64,000 bases of DNA from Rahnella victoriana (GCF_004330295.1 NZ_SJOJ01000004.1:62001-126000); one strand, 5' to 3'. Counted from the first letter of the stretch, positions 30,798 to 39,723 are shown. Notes: generated from the sequence alone by a model not told the origin. Program-made: numbers and translations.

Positions 30798-32174
30798 ATG
30801 AAAAATAAGAGAGTGATGCGGTCACTGACCGTCATATTGGGCACCTTGTGCCTGACCGGGTTAACAGGGAATACGGGTGTGATGGCTGCGGTGAAACAGC
30901 CGGAATTTAACTGGCAGGCCGCGCCAACGGAAGAAATGCGCGCCAGCCTGACGTTACAGGATGCCATCCTGCGGGCGTTTGCGCGCAATCCGCAAATCTC
31001 CGAGGCCGCCGCGCAAATCCGCGTCGGCAAAGGCAATCTTGATGAGGCCAAAAGTGCGTGGTATCCGCAGATTTCCTTACAGGGAACGGCGGGAAAATCC
31101 CATCAGACCGACTCCGCGGGCAGCCTGAGCAACAACGCCTCGGCGGGTGTCCAGCTCAGCCAGTTGCTGTATGACTTCGGTCGTACCGGCGGCAGCATCA
31201 GTCAGCAGGAATACCTGTCTGACTCCTATCGCTATTCGCTTTACAGCACCATGACCGACGTGGCGCTCAGCACCATGCAGGCCTATCTCTCGGTCAAACG
31301 CTATCAGGCACTGAGCCTGGCGGCGCGTGACAACATTGCCTCTCTTGAACGGGTGCGGGACACCGCCAAACTGCGCGCCGACGCCGGGCTGAGTTCTCAG
31401 TCCGATGTGTTGCAGGCGGAAACGCGCATTGCCGGTATGAAAGCCACCGTCGAACAATACCGCGCGCAGCAACGCTCCGCACAGGCACAACTGACGGTGC
31501 TGACCGGCGTGGTCTCCGACAATCTGCCGGATCTGCCGCAAAGCCTGCTGGATCAGAAAGTGACCCTCGACAAAATCCCTTACGAAAGCAGCACGCTGGT
31601 TCGCGCCGCACAGGCCAAACAGCAGGCGGCGATCGAAGAAGTGAATCAGAACGAGGCCCAGCACTGGCCGACCCTGAAAGTACAGGCGGGACGCACGCGC
31701 TATGAAAACAGCGGCGGTGGCGGTTCTTACTGGGATGATCAGGTTCAGCTGGCGGTGGATGCGCCGGTGTATCAGGGCGGCGCGGTCAGCGCCAGAGTCC
31801 GCGCGGCAGAAGGCCAGCGGCAGGCGGCGCAGGCCGAAGTGGAAAAAGCCAAGCTGGATATCAACCAGAAAGCCTCAACGGCCTATGCCGACATGATCGG
31901 CGGGCAGCAGCGCCAGCTTGCTGGCGAGCAACAGTTTGGCAGCGCGACGCACACCCGCAGCGTCTATCAGGACGAATACAAACTCAGCAAGCGCAGCCTG
32001 AACGATTTACTCAGCGTCGAACAGGACGTCTTTCAGGCCGACACCTCGCGCATCGGCGCGCTGTATGACGGCTGGGACGCCACGGTGCGTTACGCCGCTG
32101 CGGTCGACAATCTGGTCGACATGTTAGGCATCGACCGCCAGAAACAAACAGGTGACACCATCCCGTCGCTGTAA
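30798..32174 (+). CDS. TolC-family outer-membrane channel of the adhesin type I secretion system
   Basis: Outer-membrane factor of about 458 residues that completes a type I export channel across the periplasm. A signal peptide (MKNKRVMRSLTVILG to GVMA) is followed by the two homologous TolC/OEP halves: long coiled-coil helices and barrel strands (SAWYPQISLQGTAGKS, LLYDFGRTGGSISQQEYL, VQLAVDAPVYQGGAVSARV, SLNDLLSVEQDVFQA). It is the first gene after the giant adhesin and heads the three-gene export set, equivalent in position to Salmonella bapB. The frame opens at GTG 30786; I prefer ATG 30798 because it starts the basic n-region of the signal peptide, although neither start has a strong ribosome-binding site. 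It is distinct in context from the housekeeping tolC gene. Confidence 0.9.
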   Translation: MKNKRVMRSLTVILGTLCLTGLTGNTGVMAAVKQPEFNWQAAPTEEMRASLTLQDAILRAFARNPQISEAAAQIRVGKGNLDEAKSAWYPQISLQGTAGKSHQTDSAGSLSNNASAGVQLSQLLYDFGRTGGSISQQEYLSDSYRYSLYSTMTDVALSTMQAYLSVKRYQALSLAARDNIASLERVRDTAKLRADAGLSSQSDVLQAETRIAGMKATVEQYRAQQRSAQAQLTVLTGVVSDNLPDLPQSLLDQKVTLDKIPYESSTLVRAAQAKQQAAIEEVNQNEAQHWPTLKVQAGRTRYENSGGGGSYWDDQVQLAVDAPVYQGGAVSARVRAAEGQRQAAQAEVEKAKLDINQKASTAYADMIGGQQRQLAGEQQFGSATHTRSVYQDEYKLSKRSLNDLLSVEQDVFQADTSRIGALYDGWDATVRYAAAVDNLVDMLGIDRQKQTGDTIPSL

Positions 32175-32224
32175 CGCACGGGCAGGACGGGAATAACCCA
32201 GAAGCATTCGATAACGAGGTTGAA

Positions 32225-34402
32225 ATGAGTAATGAAGCAACAACACCTTTGTCGATCGACGTCTGGATAAGCGCCATGGGGCGTGTGGCCGAAACATTCG
32301 GTAAGCCAGCAGATCCGCTCTATCTTCGCCAGCAAATGCGCTGGTTTGAACATCAGCCGTTGCGGCGTCAGCTCGACCGGCTCAGCGGTCTGATGGGACT
32401 TCAGGTCGGTATGGTCAGCTGGAATCAGGTGCGCTGGCGTCAGGAAGTATTGCCTGCGGTGATCACCCTCGAACAGGGCGGCATTGCGGTACTGGAAAAT
32501 CTGCACGACGACGGCACGGTGGATTACTGGCTGAGCGACGGCGGCGATTTACTGCGTTCCGCCGAACTGGTGGTGCTGCTGGAACAAAGCAACGGGCCGG
32601 TCTTTCTGGTGGGCGTGGCGCCGCGCGGGCGCGATCAGCGTATCGACCAGTTTGTTCAGCCGCATAAAAAGCACTGGTTCTGGGAGAATTTTCGTGGCTC
32701 CGGACGCAAAATTGCCGAGATCTCGCTGGCGTCCATTCTCGGTAACGTGCTGGCGCTGGCCGGGATTTTGTTCTCGATGCAGGTGTACGACCGCGTGATC
32801 CCGGCGCAGTCTTACCCGACATTGTGGGTGCTGTTTTTCGGCGTGGTGCTGGCGGCGGGCATGGAATATGTCATCCGTCTGATGCGCACGCTGGTGTCCG
32901 ATTTAATGGGCAAAAAAGTCGACCTGAAAGTCTCCTCGCTGTTTTTCGTGCGGGCGATGAACATCAAAAACGACGACCGTCCCAAATCCACCGGTTCCTT
33001 TATTTCTCAGCTGCGCGAAATCGATCAGGTGCGCGAACTGCTGACCTCAACGACCATCAGCGCGGCGGCAGACATGCCGTTTGTGTTCCTGTTCCTCGGC
33101 ATCATGTTTTTCATCGGCGGCCCGCTGGTGATCATTCCGCTGCTGGCGATCCCGCTGATTGTCATCCCCGGCATTCTGATCCAGTGGCCGATGGCCAAAC
33201 TGGCGAAAGAAGGTATGCGTGAAAGTGCGCTGCGCAACGCCGTGCTGGTAGAGACCATCGAAGGCATCGAAGACATCAAGGCATTGCAGGCGGAAGCCTA
33301 TTTTCAGCGTCAGTGGGAGCAGACCCACGAAGTGAGCGCGGCGGTGGGCATGAAGCAACGTGTGTGGGGCGCACGCCTGACCGGCTGGGCCTCTACCGTG
33401 CAGCAACTGACTTATGGCGGCATGCTGGTGTTCGGGGTGTATCTGGTGCTGAGCGGCGATATCACCACCGGGACGCTGGTCGCCAGCAGCATGTTGTCAT
33501 CGCGCACCATCGCGCCGCTGATGCAGCTGACGATGGTCTTTTCCCGCTGGCAGCACGCCAAAAGCGCCATGCGCGGGCTGGATGAATTGCTTAAAAAACC
33601 TGTCGATCGCCCCGCGGATGCCGAGCTGTCGCATTGCCCGACGCTCAGCGGTCATTTCAACGTGCGCAATCTGCAATACACCTACGACAAAGAAAACGCG
33701 CCGAACGTGTTAGGCATCGGCCAGCTGGAGATCAAACCGGGCGAACGGGTGGCGATCCTCGGCAAAGTCGGCGCGGGGAAATCCACCCTGCTGAAATTGC
33801 TGTCCGGCCAGGCCAGTCCGTCACAGGGGAAAATCCTGATCGACGGTGTCGACATGACCAAAGTTGAACCGGCCGATATCCGCCGCCAGTTGGGTTATCT
33901 GTCGCAGGATTCACGGCTGTTTTTCGGCACCCTGCGCCAGAACCTGATGCTGGGTTATCCGCATGCCACCGATCAGGAAATGATCCAGGCGCTGCGGATC
34001 AGCGGTGCGCTGTCGATGGTGCAGGCGGATGCCTCGAGCCTCGATAAAATCATCAATGAAGGTGGGCGCGGGTTGTCCGGCGGCCAGCGGCAAATGGTGA
34101 TGCTCAGCCGCATGATCCTGCGTAATCCGCAGGTGGTGCTGATGGATGAACCGACCGCCTCCATGGATGAACAACTGGAAGATTACGTCATCCGCCAGTT
34201 ACACGGCTGGCTGGTGGGGCGCACGCTGATCGTGGTGACGCACCGTCCGGCGCTGCTCAAACTGGTGGACAGAATTGTGGTGATGGATAACGGGCGGGTG
34301 GTGGCTGACGGGCCACGGGATCAGATCCTCGCCAAAGCGGCCAGTAACACGCCCGCACCGGCGGCAGCCGTGGTGGACGATAAAAAACAAGGCGCAGCCT
34401 GA
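32225..34402 (+). CDS. Type I secretion ABC transporter (LapB/BapC-like)
   Basis: Inner-membrane exporter ATPase of 725 residues. N-terminal residues 1-145 form a C39-like domain without the catalytic cysteine motif, a substrate-recruiting version typical of adhesin and RTX exporters. The transmembrane domain (about 165-450) follows. The nucleotide-binding domain has Walker A GKVGAGKST at about 513, signature LSGGQRQ at about 617, Walker B VVLMDEPTAS and the H-loop VTHRP. Start ATG 32225 has GAGG eight bases upstream. It lies 50 bases after the TolC-like gene and 17 before the adaptor gene, so one operon is likely. The absence of the catalytic Cys means no leader cleavage, which fits a substrate with an uncleaved C-terminal signal. 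Confidence 0.93.
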   Translation: MSNEATTPLSIDVWISAMGRVAETFGKPADPLYLRQQMRWFEHQPLRRQLDRLSGLMGLQVGMVSWNQVRWRQEVLPAVITLEQGGIAVLENLHDDGTVDYWLSDGGDLLRSAELVVLLEQSNGPVFLVGVAPRGRDQRIDQFVQPHKKHWFWENFRGSGRKIAEISLASILGNVLALAGILFSMQVYDRVIPAQSYPTLWVLFFGVVLAAGMEYVIRLMRTLVSDLMGKKVDLKVSSLFFVRAMNIKNDDRPKSTGSFISQLREIDQVRELLTSTTISAAADMPFVFLFLGIMFFIGGPLVIIPLLAIPLIVIPGILIQWPMAKLAKEGMRESALRNAVLVETIEGIEDIKALQAEAYFQRQWEQTHEVSAAVGMKQRVWGARLTGWASTVQQLTYGGMLVFGVYLVLSGDITTGTLVASSMLSSRTIAPLMQLTMVFSRWQHAKSAMRGLDELLKKPVDRPADAELSHCPTLSGHFNVRNLQYTYDKENAPNVLGIGQLEIKPGERVAILGKVGAGKSTLLKLLSGQASPSQGKILIDGVDMTKVEPADIRRQLGYLSQDSRLFFGTLRQNLMLGYPHATDQEMIQALRISGALSMVQADASSLDKIINEGGRGLSGGQRQMVMLSRMILRNPQVVLMDEPTASMDEQLEDYVIRQLHGWLVGRTLIVVTHRPALLKLVDRIVVMDNGRVVADGPRDQILAKAASNTPAPAAAVVDDKKQGAA

Positions 34403-34419
34403 GCTGCTAAGGACACCGC

Positions 34420-35589
34420 ATGGCACATCTGACATTGCATGATGAACTGGAAGCCGAAAGCCGCAAAGTGTCGTGGATTATCTGGGTGACGCTGGCCAGT
34501 TTGCTGGTATTTTTCGTCTGGGCGCGCTTTGCCGTGCTCGACGAAGTCACCGTCGGCACCGGCAAGGTGACGCCGTCCAGCAAGGCCCAGCAGATAGATT
34601 CTCTCGACGGCGGCGTGATTTTAAAACTGATGGTGCAGGAAGGTTCGGTGGTCAATCGCGGCCAGCTTCTGGCGCAGCTCGACCCGACCCGTTCGCAGTC
34701 GAACTACGGTGAAGCGGCTTCCCGTGTGCGGACACTGCGGGCATCGTCTGAACGTCTGAGTGCCGAACTGACCGGCGCACCGCTGAAATTCAGTCCGGAG
34801 ACCATGAAATCCCCCGAACTGGTGGCGCGTGAACGGCAGTTATATTTATCGCGCAAGCAGAACCGGGATGAAACGGTCAGTAATCTGCAACAGTCGCTCA
34901 AACTGGTGAATGACGAAATCAACATGACGCAACCGCTGGTGGCAAAAGGCGCGGCGGGGCAGGTGGAAGTGATCCGCCTTAAACGTCAGGCCAGTGAACT
35001 GCGCGGAAAAATTGACGATGCCGTTAACCAGTACGCAGTGCGCGCGCGTGAGGAGCAGGTAAAAAACAACGCCGATCTCGACGCCGAATTGCAGGTGATG
35101 GCCGGGAAGGAAGACCAGGTCACGCGGTCTGAGCTGTATTCGCCGGTGCATGGCATCGTCAAAGACATACAGGTCTCCACCGTCGGCGGCGTATTACAAC
35201 CCGGCGGTAAGCTGATGGAAATCGTGCCGATTGAAGATCAGCTGCTGATCGAAACCCGCATCAATCCGCGTGATATCGCCTATATCCGTCCGGGATTGCC
35301 TGCCACGGTAAAAATCTCAGCGTACGATTCCTCCATATATGGCGACCTCGACGGCAAGGTCGAAGGCGTGTCGCCGGACACCTTGCAGGACGAAGTAAAG
35401 CGTGACCAGTATTACTACCGCGTGTATGTCCGTACCGATAAAGCCTTCCTGACCAACAAAGCCGGACGCCAGTTCCCGATTGTGCCCGGCATGGTGGCGA
35501 ATGTAGACATCAAAACCGGCCAGAAAAGTGTGCTGGATTATCTGATTAAACCGTTGAATAAGGTGAAGGAATCGCTGAGGGAGAGATAA
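34420..35589 (+). CDS. HlyD-family membrane fusion protein of the type I secretion system
   Basis: Periplasmic adaptor of 389 residues linking the ABC exporter to the TolC-like channel. A short cytoplasmic tail precedes one membrane segment (about 14-36, WIIWVTLASLLVFFVW). A lipoyl/barrel half follows (DGGVILKLMVQEGSVVNRGQLLAQLD), then a coiled-coil hairpin (about 85-235), and the second lipoyl and beta-barrel part (YSPVHGIVKDIQVSTVGGVLQPG, PGMVANVDIKTGQKSVLDYLIKPL). The C-terminus VLDYLIKPL is typical of the HlyD/LapC group. AAGGA lies eight bases before the ATG. It is the last gene of the export operon and is followed by the 131-bp repeat element and a convergent gene. Confidence 0.93.
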   Translation: MAHLTLHDELEAESRKVSWIIWVTLASLLVFFVWARFAVLDEVTVGTGKVTPSSKAQQIDSLDGGVILKLMVQEGSVVNRGQLLAQLDPTRSQSNYGEAASRVRTLRASSERLSAELTGAPLKFSPETMKSPELVARERQLYLSRKQNRDETVSNLQQSLKLVNDEINMTQPLVAKGAAGQVEVIRLKRQASELRGKIDDAVNQYAVRAREEQVKNNADLDAELQVMAGKEDQVTRSELYSPVHGIVKDIQVSTVGGVLQPGGKLMEIVPIEDQLLIETRINPRDIAYIRPGLPATVKISAYDSSIYGDLDGKVEGVSPDTLQDEVKRDQYYYRVYVRTDKAFLTNKAGRQFPIVPGMVANVDIKTGQKSVLDYLIKPLNKVKESLRER

Positions 35590-35606
35590 GAAAAACGACG
35601 TGTTTT

Positions 35607-35737
35607 GCTCCTCCCCCTGCGAAGGGGGAGGTTGGGAGGGGGTTTTACAAGCGAAAAGAAAGTTGAGGTGAGCACATCAACTTTTTGATTTTGCATTAAT
35701 ACCCCACCCCAACCCTCCCCTTCGCAGGGGAGGGAGC
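35607..35737 (-). repeat. 131-bp palindrome-ended element (MITE/BIME-like), copy 1
   Basis: Exactly 131 bp, bounded by GCTCC and GGAGC. One end is the hairpin CCTCCCCCT / AGGGGGAGG (35610-35631); the other is CCCTCCCCT / AGGGGAGGG (35713-35734). The loops are GCGA and TCGC, so the hairpins are oppositely oriented. Read on the minus strand it matches copy 2 (47504-47634): the first 37 bases are identical, as is the motif GCAAAATCAA, and the last 38 bases differ at only about two positions. It lies between two convergent genes. Confidence 0.88.
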
Positions 35738-35838
35738 TGTCCTCTGCTATGCCATTTATAACTGTTACCCATGTGGCCGGTCTATACCGTTTAAAACCCT
35801 TAAGGCCGGAATGGGCGACAACCCAAGATATCAGCCCG

Positions 35839-37827
35839 CTATTGCAGCGGCTCCTGCAAACGAAACTCCGCCACCGGATCTTCCACTTCGGCCTTCCGCT
35901 TGTCCTGCCACAGATTCATTCTGGCGCGCAGGGAACCGTTGAGATCGTCGTGAACCTGTTTCGCGGCCTCCGATTCCGGGTTCAGTTCCAGCACGAATTC
36001 CATGAATTTATCAGCGAGGTAGCGGTTTTTCTTTACGCCGGTACCGGTCAGATATGCCATGCCGAGGGTATAGGCGGCGTCGGCCCGATCAGGGTGTGCC
36101 GGATTGTGCAGAATTTCAGGTAACCAGGTTTGTGCCGCCTGACGTTTTTCGGCGTCTGAGCCATTATCCAGCGCGCAGCTGGCGCGGAAGTAGGCGGCGG
36201 AGAGGTGTCCGGCGTCCATGGCGCGCTGATACCACTGCATCGCCTGCCCGTAATCCGGTTCGCCACCCAACCCTTCACGCAGGGCGTTGGCACAGGTAAA
36301 CATGGCAGGCACCATGCCAGAACGGGCGGCGCTGAGCACGCAATCCATCGCATTGCTGTCGTTGTGATAGTGCTCCGGCACATCCTGATGCCAGCCGTTG
36401 CGGTAGAAGAAATACAGCTCATAACAGTGAATGGCGCTGCCGTGACGGGCCATGCCGGTCATCAGAAAATGCGCGGCATCAATATCGTCATTGATTGCCA
36501 TGTCATGCGCCAGTGTGACCAGATCGCTGAGCGGCTGATCATCGCCGGACTGCTGGATCAGCGACCAGGCGTGCTCCATCAGGCCGTCGCTCAGCTCCGG
36601 CCGGGCGGGTAATCCGTACAAACCAAATTGCAGCGCAGTGGCGGCAAACGCCACCAGCAGCGGATCATTGGCCTGACTCAGTCCGCGGGTCAGCAGCTGT
36701 GTCAGGACCGGCAACCCTTCCTCGTGACCATTTGCCAGCACGGCACGCGAAATAAACATCTGCGCGGAATGGCCGGGCATCGCCTGCGGGGAAACGGCAA
36801 ATAATTCGTCATAAACGGCCAGTCCGGCCTGATCATCATCCTGCCAGTACGCGGTACAAATCCCGGCCAGATCCAGCAGACGGATGCGGGTCGCCGGTTC
36901 GAGAGGTGTCGCCAGCAACGCGGCTAAACGTTGCTGTAATTCAAGCGCCCGTGGCGACTCGCGGTCAGCGATGTCCCCGGAGAGGGCATCGCACATAGCA
37001 GTAGCGCGGAACTGATTGCGCTCCTCATCACTGAATTCAGCACAAAGCGGACTGTCGATAATCTGCATCTGTTGCTCGTCGCTGCCGCCCCAGAACGCGG
37101 AATGGAATAACAGATAGGAAGCCATGGTGCCGGCATCAGCATGGCGTACTGACATGGCCATCCGCAGCCAGTAATCCAGCGCGTCTTCGCCGGGCTTGCG
37201 GGTTTGTTGTAATGCTACCGGCAACGCCTGCGGCCAGTGGGTTGCGGGTTCAAAACCAAGGGCATGGAGATGTGCCACGCCAGCCTGCCAGATTTCACTG
37301 CCCTGAATTGAAAACTTCTCATGCAGGGGCTTAGGGATTTCACCGGCAAACAGGGCTTTCAGCCAGTACGGCTCGCCGAAACCGCCGCTCAGATTCATCA
37401 TATGACGCAGGGCATGGGTCGGACGCGGATGCAATTCTATGGCACGTAAAAACGCCAGAACCGCATAATCACAGCACAGTTGCGCGCCAAGCCACTGGTG
37501 ATCTTCCGTCTCATTTTCGCCCTGCGGCTGGCGGATTATCCAGGCGTGTTCATGCCAGACCATGCCCAGCAGCACATGGGCGTGGTAGCTTTGCGGACAC
37601 TGCTGCGCCCAGTCGCTGAGTATTTCCAGCGGATTAAGCGGGGGAGATTCTGTCCCGGTAAACAGGGTGGACGGGTGCATCAGCAGGCCATAATCGCTGT
37701 GACCTTCGCCCTGATTTTGCCAGCCACGCATCTGTGACAACAGCCACTCGTCGAGTTTTAGAAAACGGCGGGTTGCCAGAAGCATTCTGGCTTTGGAGAG
37801 GTTGTCGAGCTGGTCCTGTTGTGGCAT
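35839..37827 (-). CDS. Sel1-repeat protein with a DUF4034-like N-terminal region
   Basis: A 662-residue soluble helical-repeat protein with no signal peptide or membrane segment. The N-terminal half (ARMLLATRRFLKLDEWL, QQCPQSYHAHVLLGMVWHEHAWI) resembles DUF4034 proteins. The C-terminal part has Sel1/TPR-type repeats (AMFTCANALREGLGG, YGQAMQWYQRAMDAGHLSAAYF, AAYTLGMAYLTGTGVKKN). The frame extends to 37860, but ATG 37827 has AGGGA six bases upstream and the longer start has none. A hairpin (7-8 bp stem, 37888-37908) lies in its probable leader. It converges with the adhesin export operon and belongs to the block absent from E. coli at this site. Function unknown; a protein-interaction scaffold is the only safe inference. 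Confidence 0.78.
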   Translation of the reverse strand: MPQQDQLDNLSKARMLLATRRFLKLDEWLLSQMRGWQNQGEGHSDYGLLMHPSTLFTGTESPPLNPLEILSDWAQQCPQSYHAHVLLGMVWHEHAWIIRQPQGENETEDHQWLGAQLCCDYAVLAFLRAIELHPRPTHALRHMMNLSGGFGEPYWLKALFAGEIPKPLHEKFSIQGSEIWQAGVAHLHALGFEPATHWPQALPVALQQTRKPGEDALDYWLRMAMSVRHADAGTMASYLLFHSAFWGGSDEQQMQIIDSPLCAEFSDEERNQFRATAMCDALSGDIADRESPRALELQQRLAALLATPLEPATRIRLLDLAGICTAYWQDDDQAGLAVYDELFAVSPQAMPGHSAQMFISRAVLANGHEEGLPVLTQLLTRGLSQANDPLLVAFAATALQFGLYGLPARPELSDGLMEHAWSLIQQSGDDQPLSDLVTLAHDMAINDDIDAAHFLMTGMARHGSAIHCYELYFFYRNGWHQDVPEHYHNDSNAMDCVLSAARSGMVPAMFTCANALREGLGGEPDYGQAMQWYQRAMDAGHLSAAYFRASCALDNGSDAEKRQAAQTWLPEILHNPAHPDRADAAYTLGMAYLTGTGVKKNRYLADKFMEFVLELNPESEAAKQVHDDLNGSLRARMNLWQDKRKAEVEDPVAEFRLQEPLQ

Positions 37828-38152
37828 GAGGTTCCCTGAACAGTTGAATAAAGAAGGCATTACGTGGCACCGGCAGTCTAACGGTCTTCCCGCTGGCTTT
37901 CAGCGGGATTGGTCTGACTTTGGCTATAGTAACGGATCTGAACGGTCAGTGACTAACATTGCCTCTCCACAATTACCGGTTAATAACTTTCCTAAAATAC
38001 CTTATTAATTTAGGTGATTAGATAGCAATTATTAAGAAAATCGGGTTTTGAAATAAGGAGAAATGATGAGGTTATTATGGAGAAATACAGTTAACCGTCG
38101 CGATATAATTAGTGATGAATATCACAGGACGTGATCATATTTTCACGAAACG
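37828..38152. other. Intergenic region between the Sel1 gene and micF
   Basis: Holds the promoter side of the Sel1-repeat gene (hairpin CCCGCTG / CAGCGGG at 37889-37907). It also holds a possible 23-codon plus-strand frame at 38063-38134 with AAGGAG upstream, and a near-perfect CRP-like palindrome AGTGA-N6-TCACA at 38111-38126 whose target is unclear. The micF terminator follows immediately. No conventional gene is supported. Confidence 0.45.
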
Positions 38153-38236
38153 AAAAAAAACCGACCACAAAGGGTCGGCTGTTGTTTCCACAAAACGGGG
38201 AATGAGGGTAATTAAATAACAAATAATGATGATAGC
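38153..38236 (-). ncRNA. micF: MicF small regulatory RNA
   Basis: An antisense small RNA of about 84 nt that represses ompF translation by pairing its 5' end with the ompF ribosome-binding region (known from E. coli). On the minus strand the RNA would begin GCUAUCAUCAUUA, identical to the E. coli MicF seed. A U/A-rich body follows, and it ends in a Rho-independent terminator: stem CCGACC / GGTCGG (38161-38166 with 38173-38178) followed by eight T. It lies immediately upstream of and divergent from ompC, as in E. coli. A -10 hexamer TATACT is seven bases upstream of the first nucleotide. The middle of the molecule differs from E. coli, as expected for this RNA. Confidence 0.93.
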
Positions 38237-38243
38237 GAGAGAG

Positions 38244-38287
38244 AGTATATATTAAATACGAATGTTTGCTTTATCACTTAGTGCGGT
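38244..38287 (-). promoter_or_regulatory. micF promoter with marbox-like site
   Basis: The -10 is TATACT (38244-38249), seven bases before the micF start. There is no good -35. Instead a 19-bp site at 38269-38287 fits the MarA/SoxS/Rob consensus AYnGCACnnWnnRYYAAAY at all but two specified positions (it includes GCAC and ATAAA). It ends 19 bases upstream of the -10, the spacing of class II mar/sox/rob promoters, in which the activator overlaps the -35. This suggests conserved activation of micF. Confidence 0.7.
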
Positions 38288-38392
38288 AAGTATTTTGCAT
38301 AAGTGTTTGTTTTTAAGGGTAATTATTTGAATTTAGCTTTGCGTGCTTTATTTTAACAATTATCTTAAGCTGAAAAATTACTCAAAATTAAT

Positions 38393-38445
38393 ATTTTGTT
38401 ACACGTTTAAATATGAACGAAATGTCTTAACTAATTTCGTATCAT
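38393..38445 (+). promoter_or_regulatory. ompC promoter with OmpR-type box
   Basis: GTATCAT, matching the E. coli ompC -10, is at 38439-38445, preceded by ATGTCTTAA as in the E. coli ATCTTAA segment. An OmpR-like TTTTGTTACACGTTT lies at about 38393-38407. Further down, the leader block GAGAATGGATTTGCC (38477-38491) also matches my recollection of the E. coli ompC leader. The region 38237-38604 holds no gene of its own. Confidence 0.65.
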
Positions 38446-38604
38446 TTTCTTTCTGGATTAATAGAATTTATATCATGAGAATGGATTTGCCATGTCGGGC
38501 CAACATTTATACAGATACCAATAAGCGTTAAGCAGATTTAAAACAGTAAAAAACGTGTACTTTACATTCAGTGGCACGGTCCGACACCTATCGAGGACAG
38601 AAAA

Positions 38605-39723
38605 ATGAAACTCCGCGTTCTTTCACTCATGATCCCTGCGTTAGTGGTAGCGGGTTCAGCAAGTGCGGCAGAAGTTTATAATAAAGATGGTAATAAACTG
38701 GACCTGTACGGTTTAGTTGATGGTTTGCACTACTTCTCAAATGATGCGGGTTCAGACGGTGACCAGAGCTACATCCGTCTGGGCTTCAAAGGTGAAACAC
38801 AGATCACTGATCAGCTGACCGGTTACGGCCAGTGGGAATATCAGGTTCAGGCGAATCAGGATGAAGGTTCCAGCAATACCTCCTTCACCCGTTATGGCTT
38901 CGCGGGTCTGAAATTTGGCGACATGGGTTCTTTCGACTACGGTCGTAACAATGGCGTGATGTACGATGTGGCCGCCTGGACCGACATGCAGCCTGAGTTC
39001 GATGGTTCGACGTACGGCGCAGACCAGTTCCTGTACCAGCGTACTAACGGCGTGGCGACTTACCGTAACGATAACTTCTTCGGTCTGGTGGATGGCCTGC
39101 ACTTTGCTCTGCAATATCAGGGTAAAAATGACGGCGGCGGCGAACCGGGTACGCGTGATGTGCTGACGCAGAACGGCGACGGCTACGGTATGTCCCTGAG
39201 CTACGACATTGGCGCGGGCGTCAGCGTGGCGGGTGCCTTCTTTAACTCTGACCGTACCAATGAGCAAAACTCCGCAACCGGTATCATGGGCGACGGTAAA
39301 AAAGCCGAAGGCTATACCGGCGGTCTGAAATATGACGCCAATAACGTCTATCTGGCCGCGATGTTTACTCAGGCGTATAACGCTTCCCGCTTCGGTTCTA
39401 CCGATTCAGAAGCTTACGGTTATGCAAACGAATCTCAGGCATTTGAAGCCTACGCCAGCTACCAGTTCGATTTCGGTCTGCGTCCGTTCGTGGCCTATAA
39501 CCAAACCCGCGGTAAAGATTTAGGTTCAGACCGTTTGGGTAACAACTATCAGGATCAGGATCTGGTTAAATTTGTTGACCTGGGTGCGACTTACTACTTC
39601 AACAAAAACATGTCAGCCTACGTTGACTATAAAATCAACCTGATCGACAGCAGCACCTTCACCGATAACGCCGGTATCAACACCGATGACGTGACGGCGG
39701 TAGGTCTGGTGTATCAGTTCTAA
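38605..39723 (+). CDS. ompC: Outer-membrane porin OmpC
   Basis: General trimeric porin, 372-residue precursor. The signal peptide of 21 residues ([21 protein letters not shown]) is followed by [15 protein letters not shown], the classical enterobacterial porin start. Conserved strands are visible ([53 protein letters not shown]) together with the constriction-loop motif PEFDG (PEFGG in E. coli), and the chain ends VGLVYQF with the terminal Phe needed for assembly. GAGGA lies seven bases before the ATG. The adjacent divergent micF, the OmpC-type leader and the sequence identify it as OmpC and not OmpF or PhoE. Long variable loops replace those of E. coli, as expected for surface-exposed parts. 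Confidence 0.95.
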   Translation: MKLRVLSLMIPALVVAGSASAAEVYNKDGNKLDLYGLVDGLHYFSNDAGSDGDQSYIRLGFKGETQITDQLTGYGQWEYQVQANQDEGSSNTSFTRYGFAGLKFGDMGSFDYGRNNGVMYDVAAWTDMQPEFDGSTYGADQFLYQRTNGVATYRNDNFFGLVDGLHFALQYQGKNDGGGEPGTRDVLTQNGDGYGMSLSYDIGAGVSVAGAFFNSDRTNEQNSATGIMGDGKKAEGYTGGLKYDANNVYLAAMFTQAYNASRFGSTDSEAYGYANESQAFEAYASYQFDFGLRPFVAYNQTRGKDLGSDRLGNNYQDQDLVKFVDLGATYYFNKNMSAYVDYKINLIDSSTFTDNAGINTDDVTAVGLVYQF

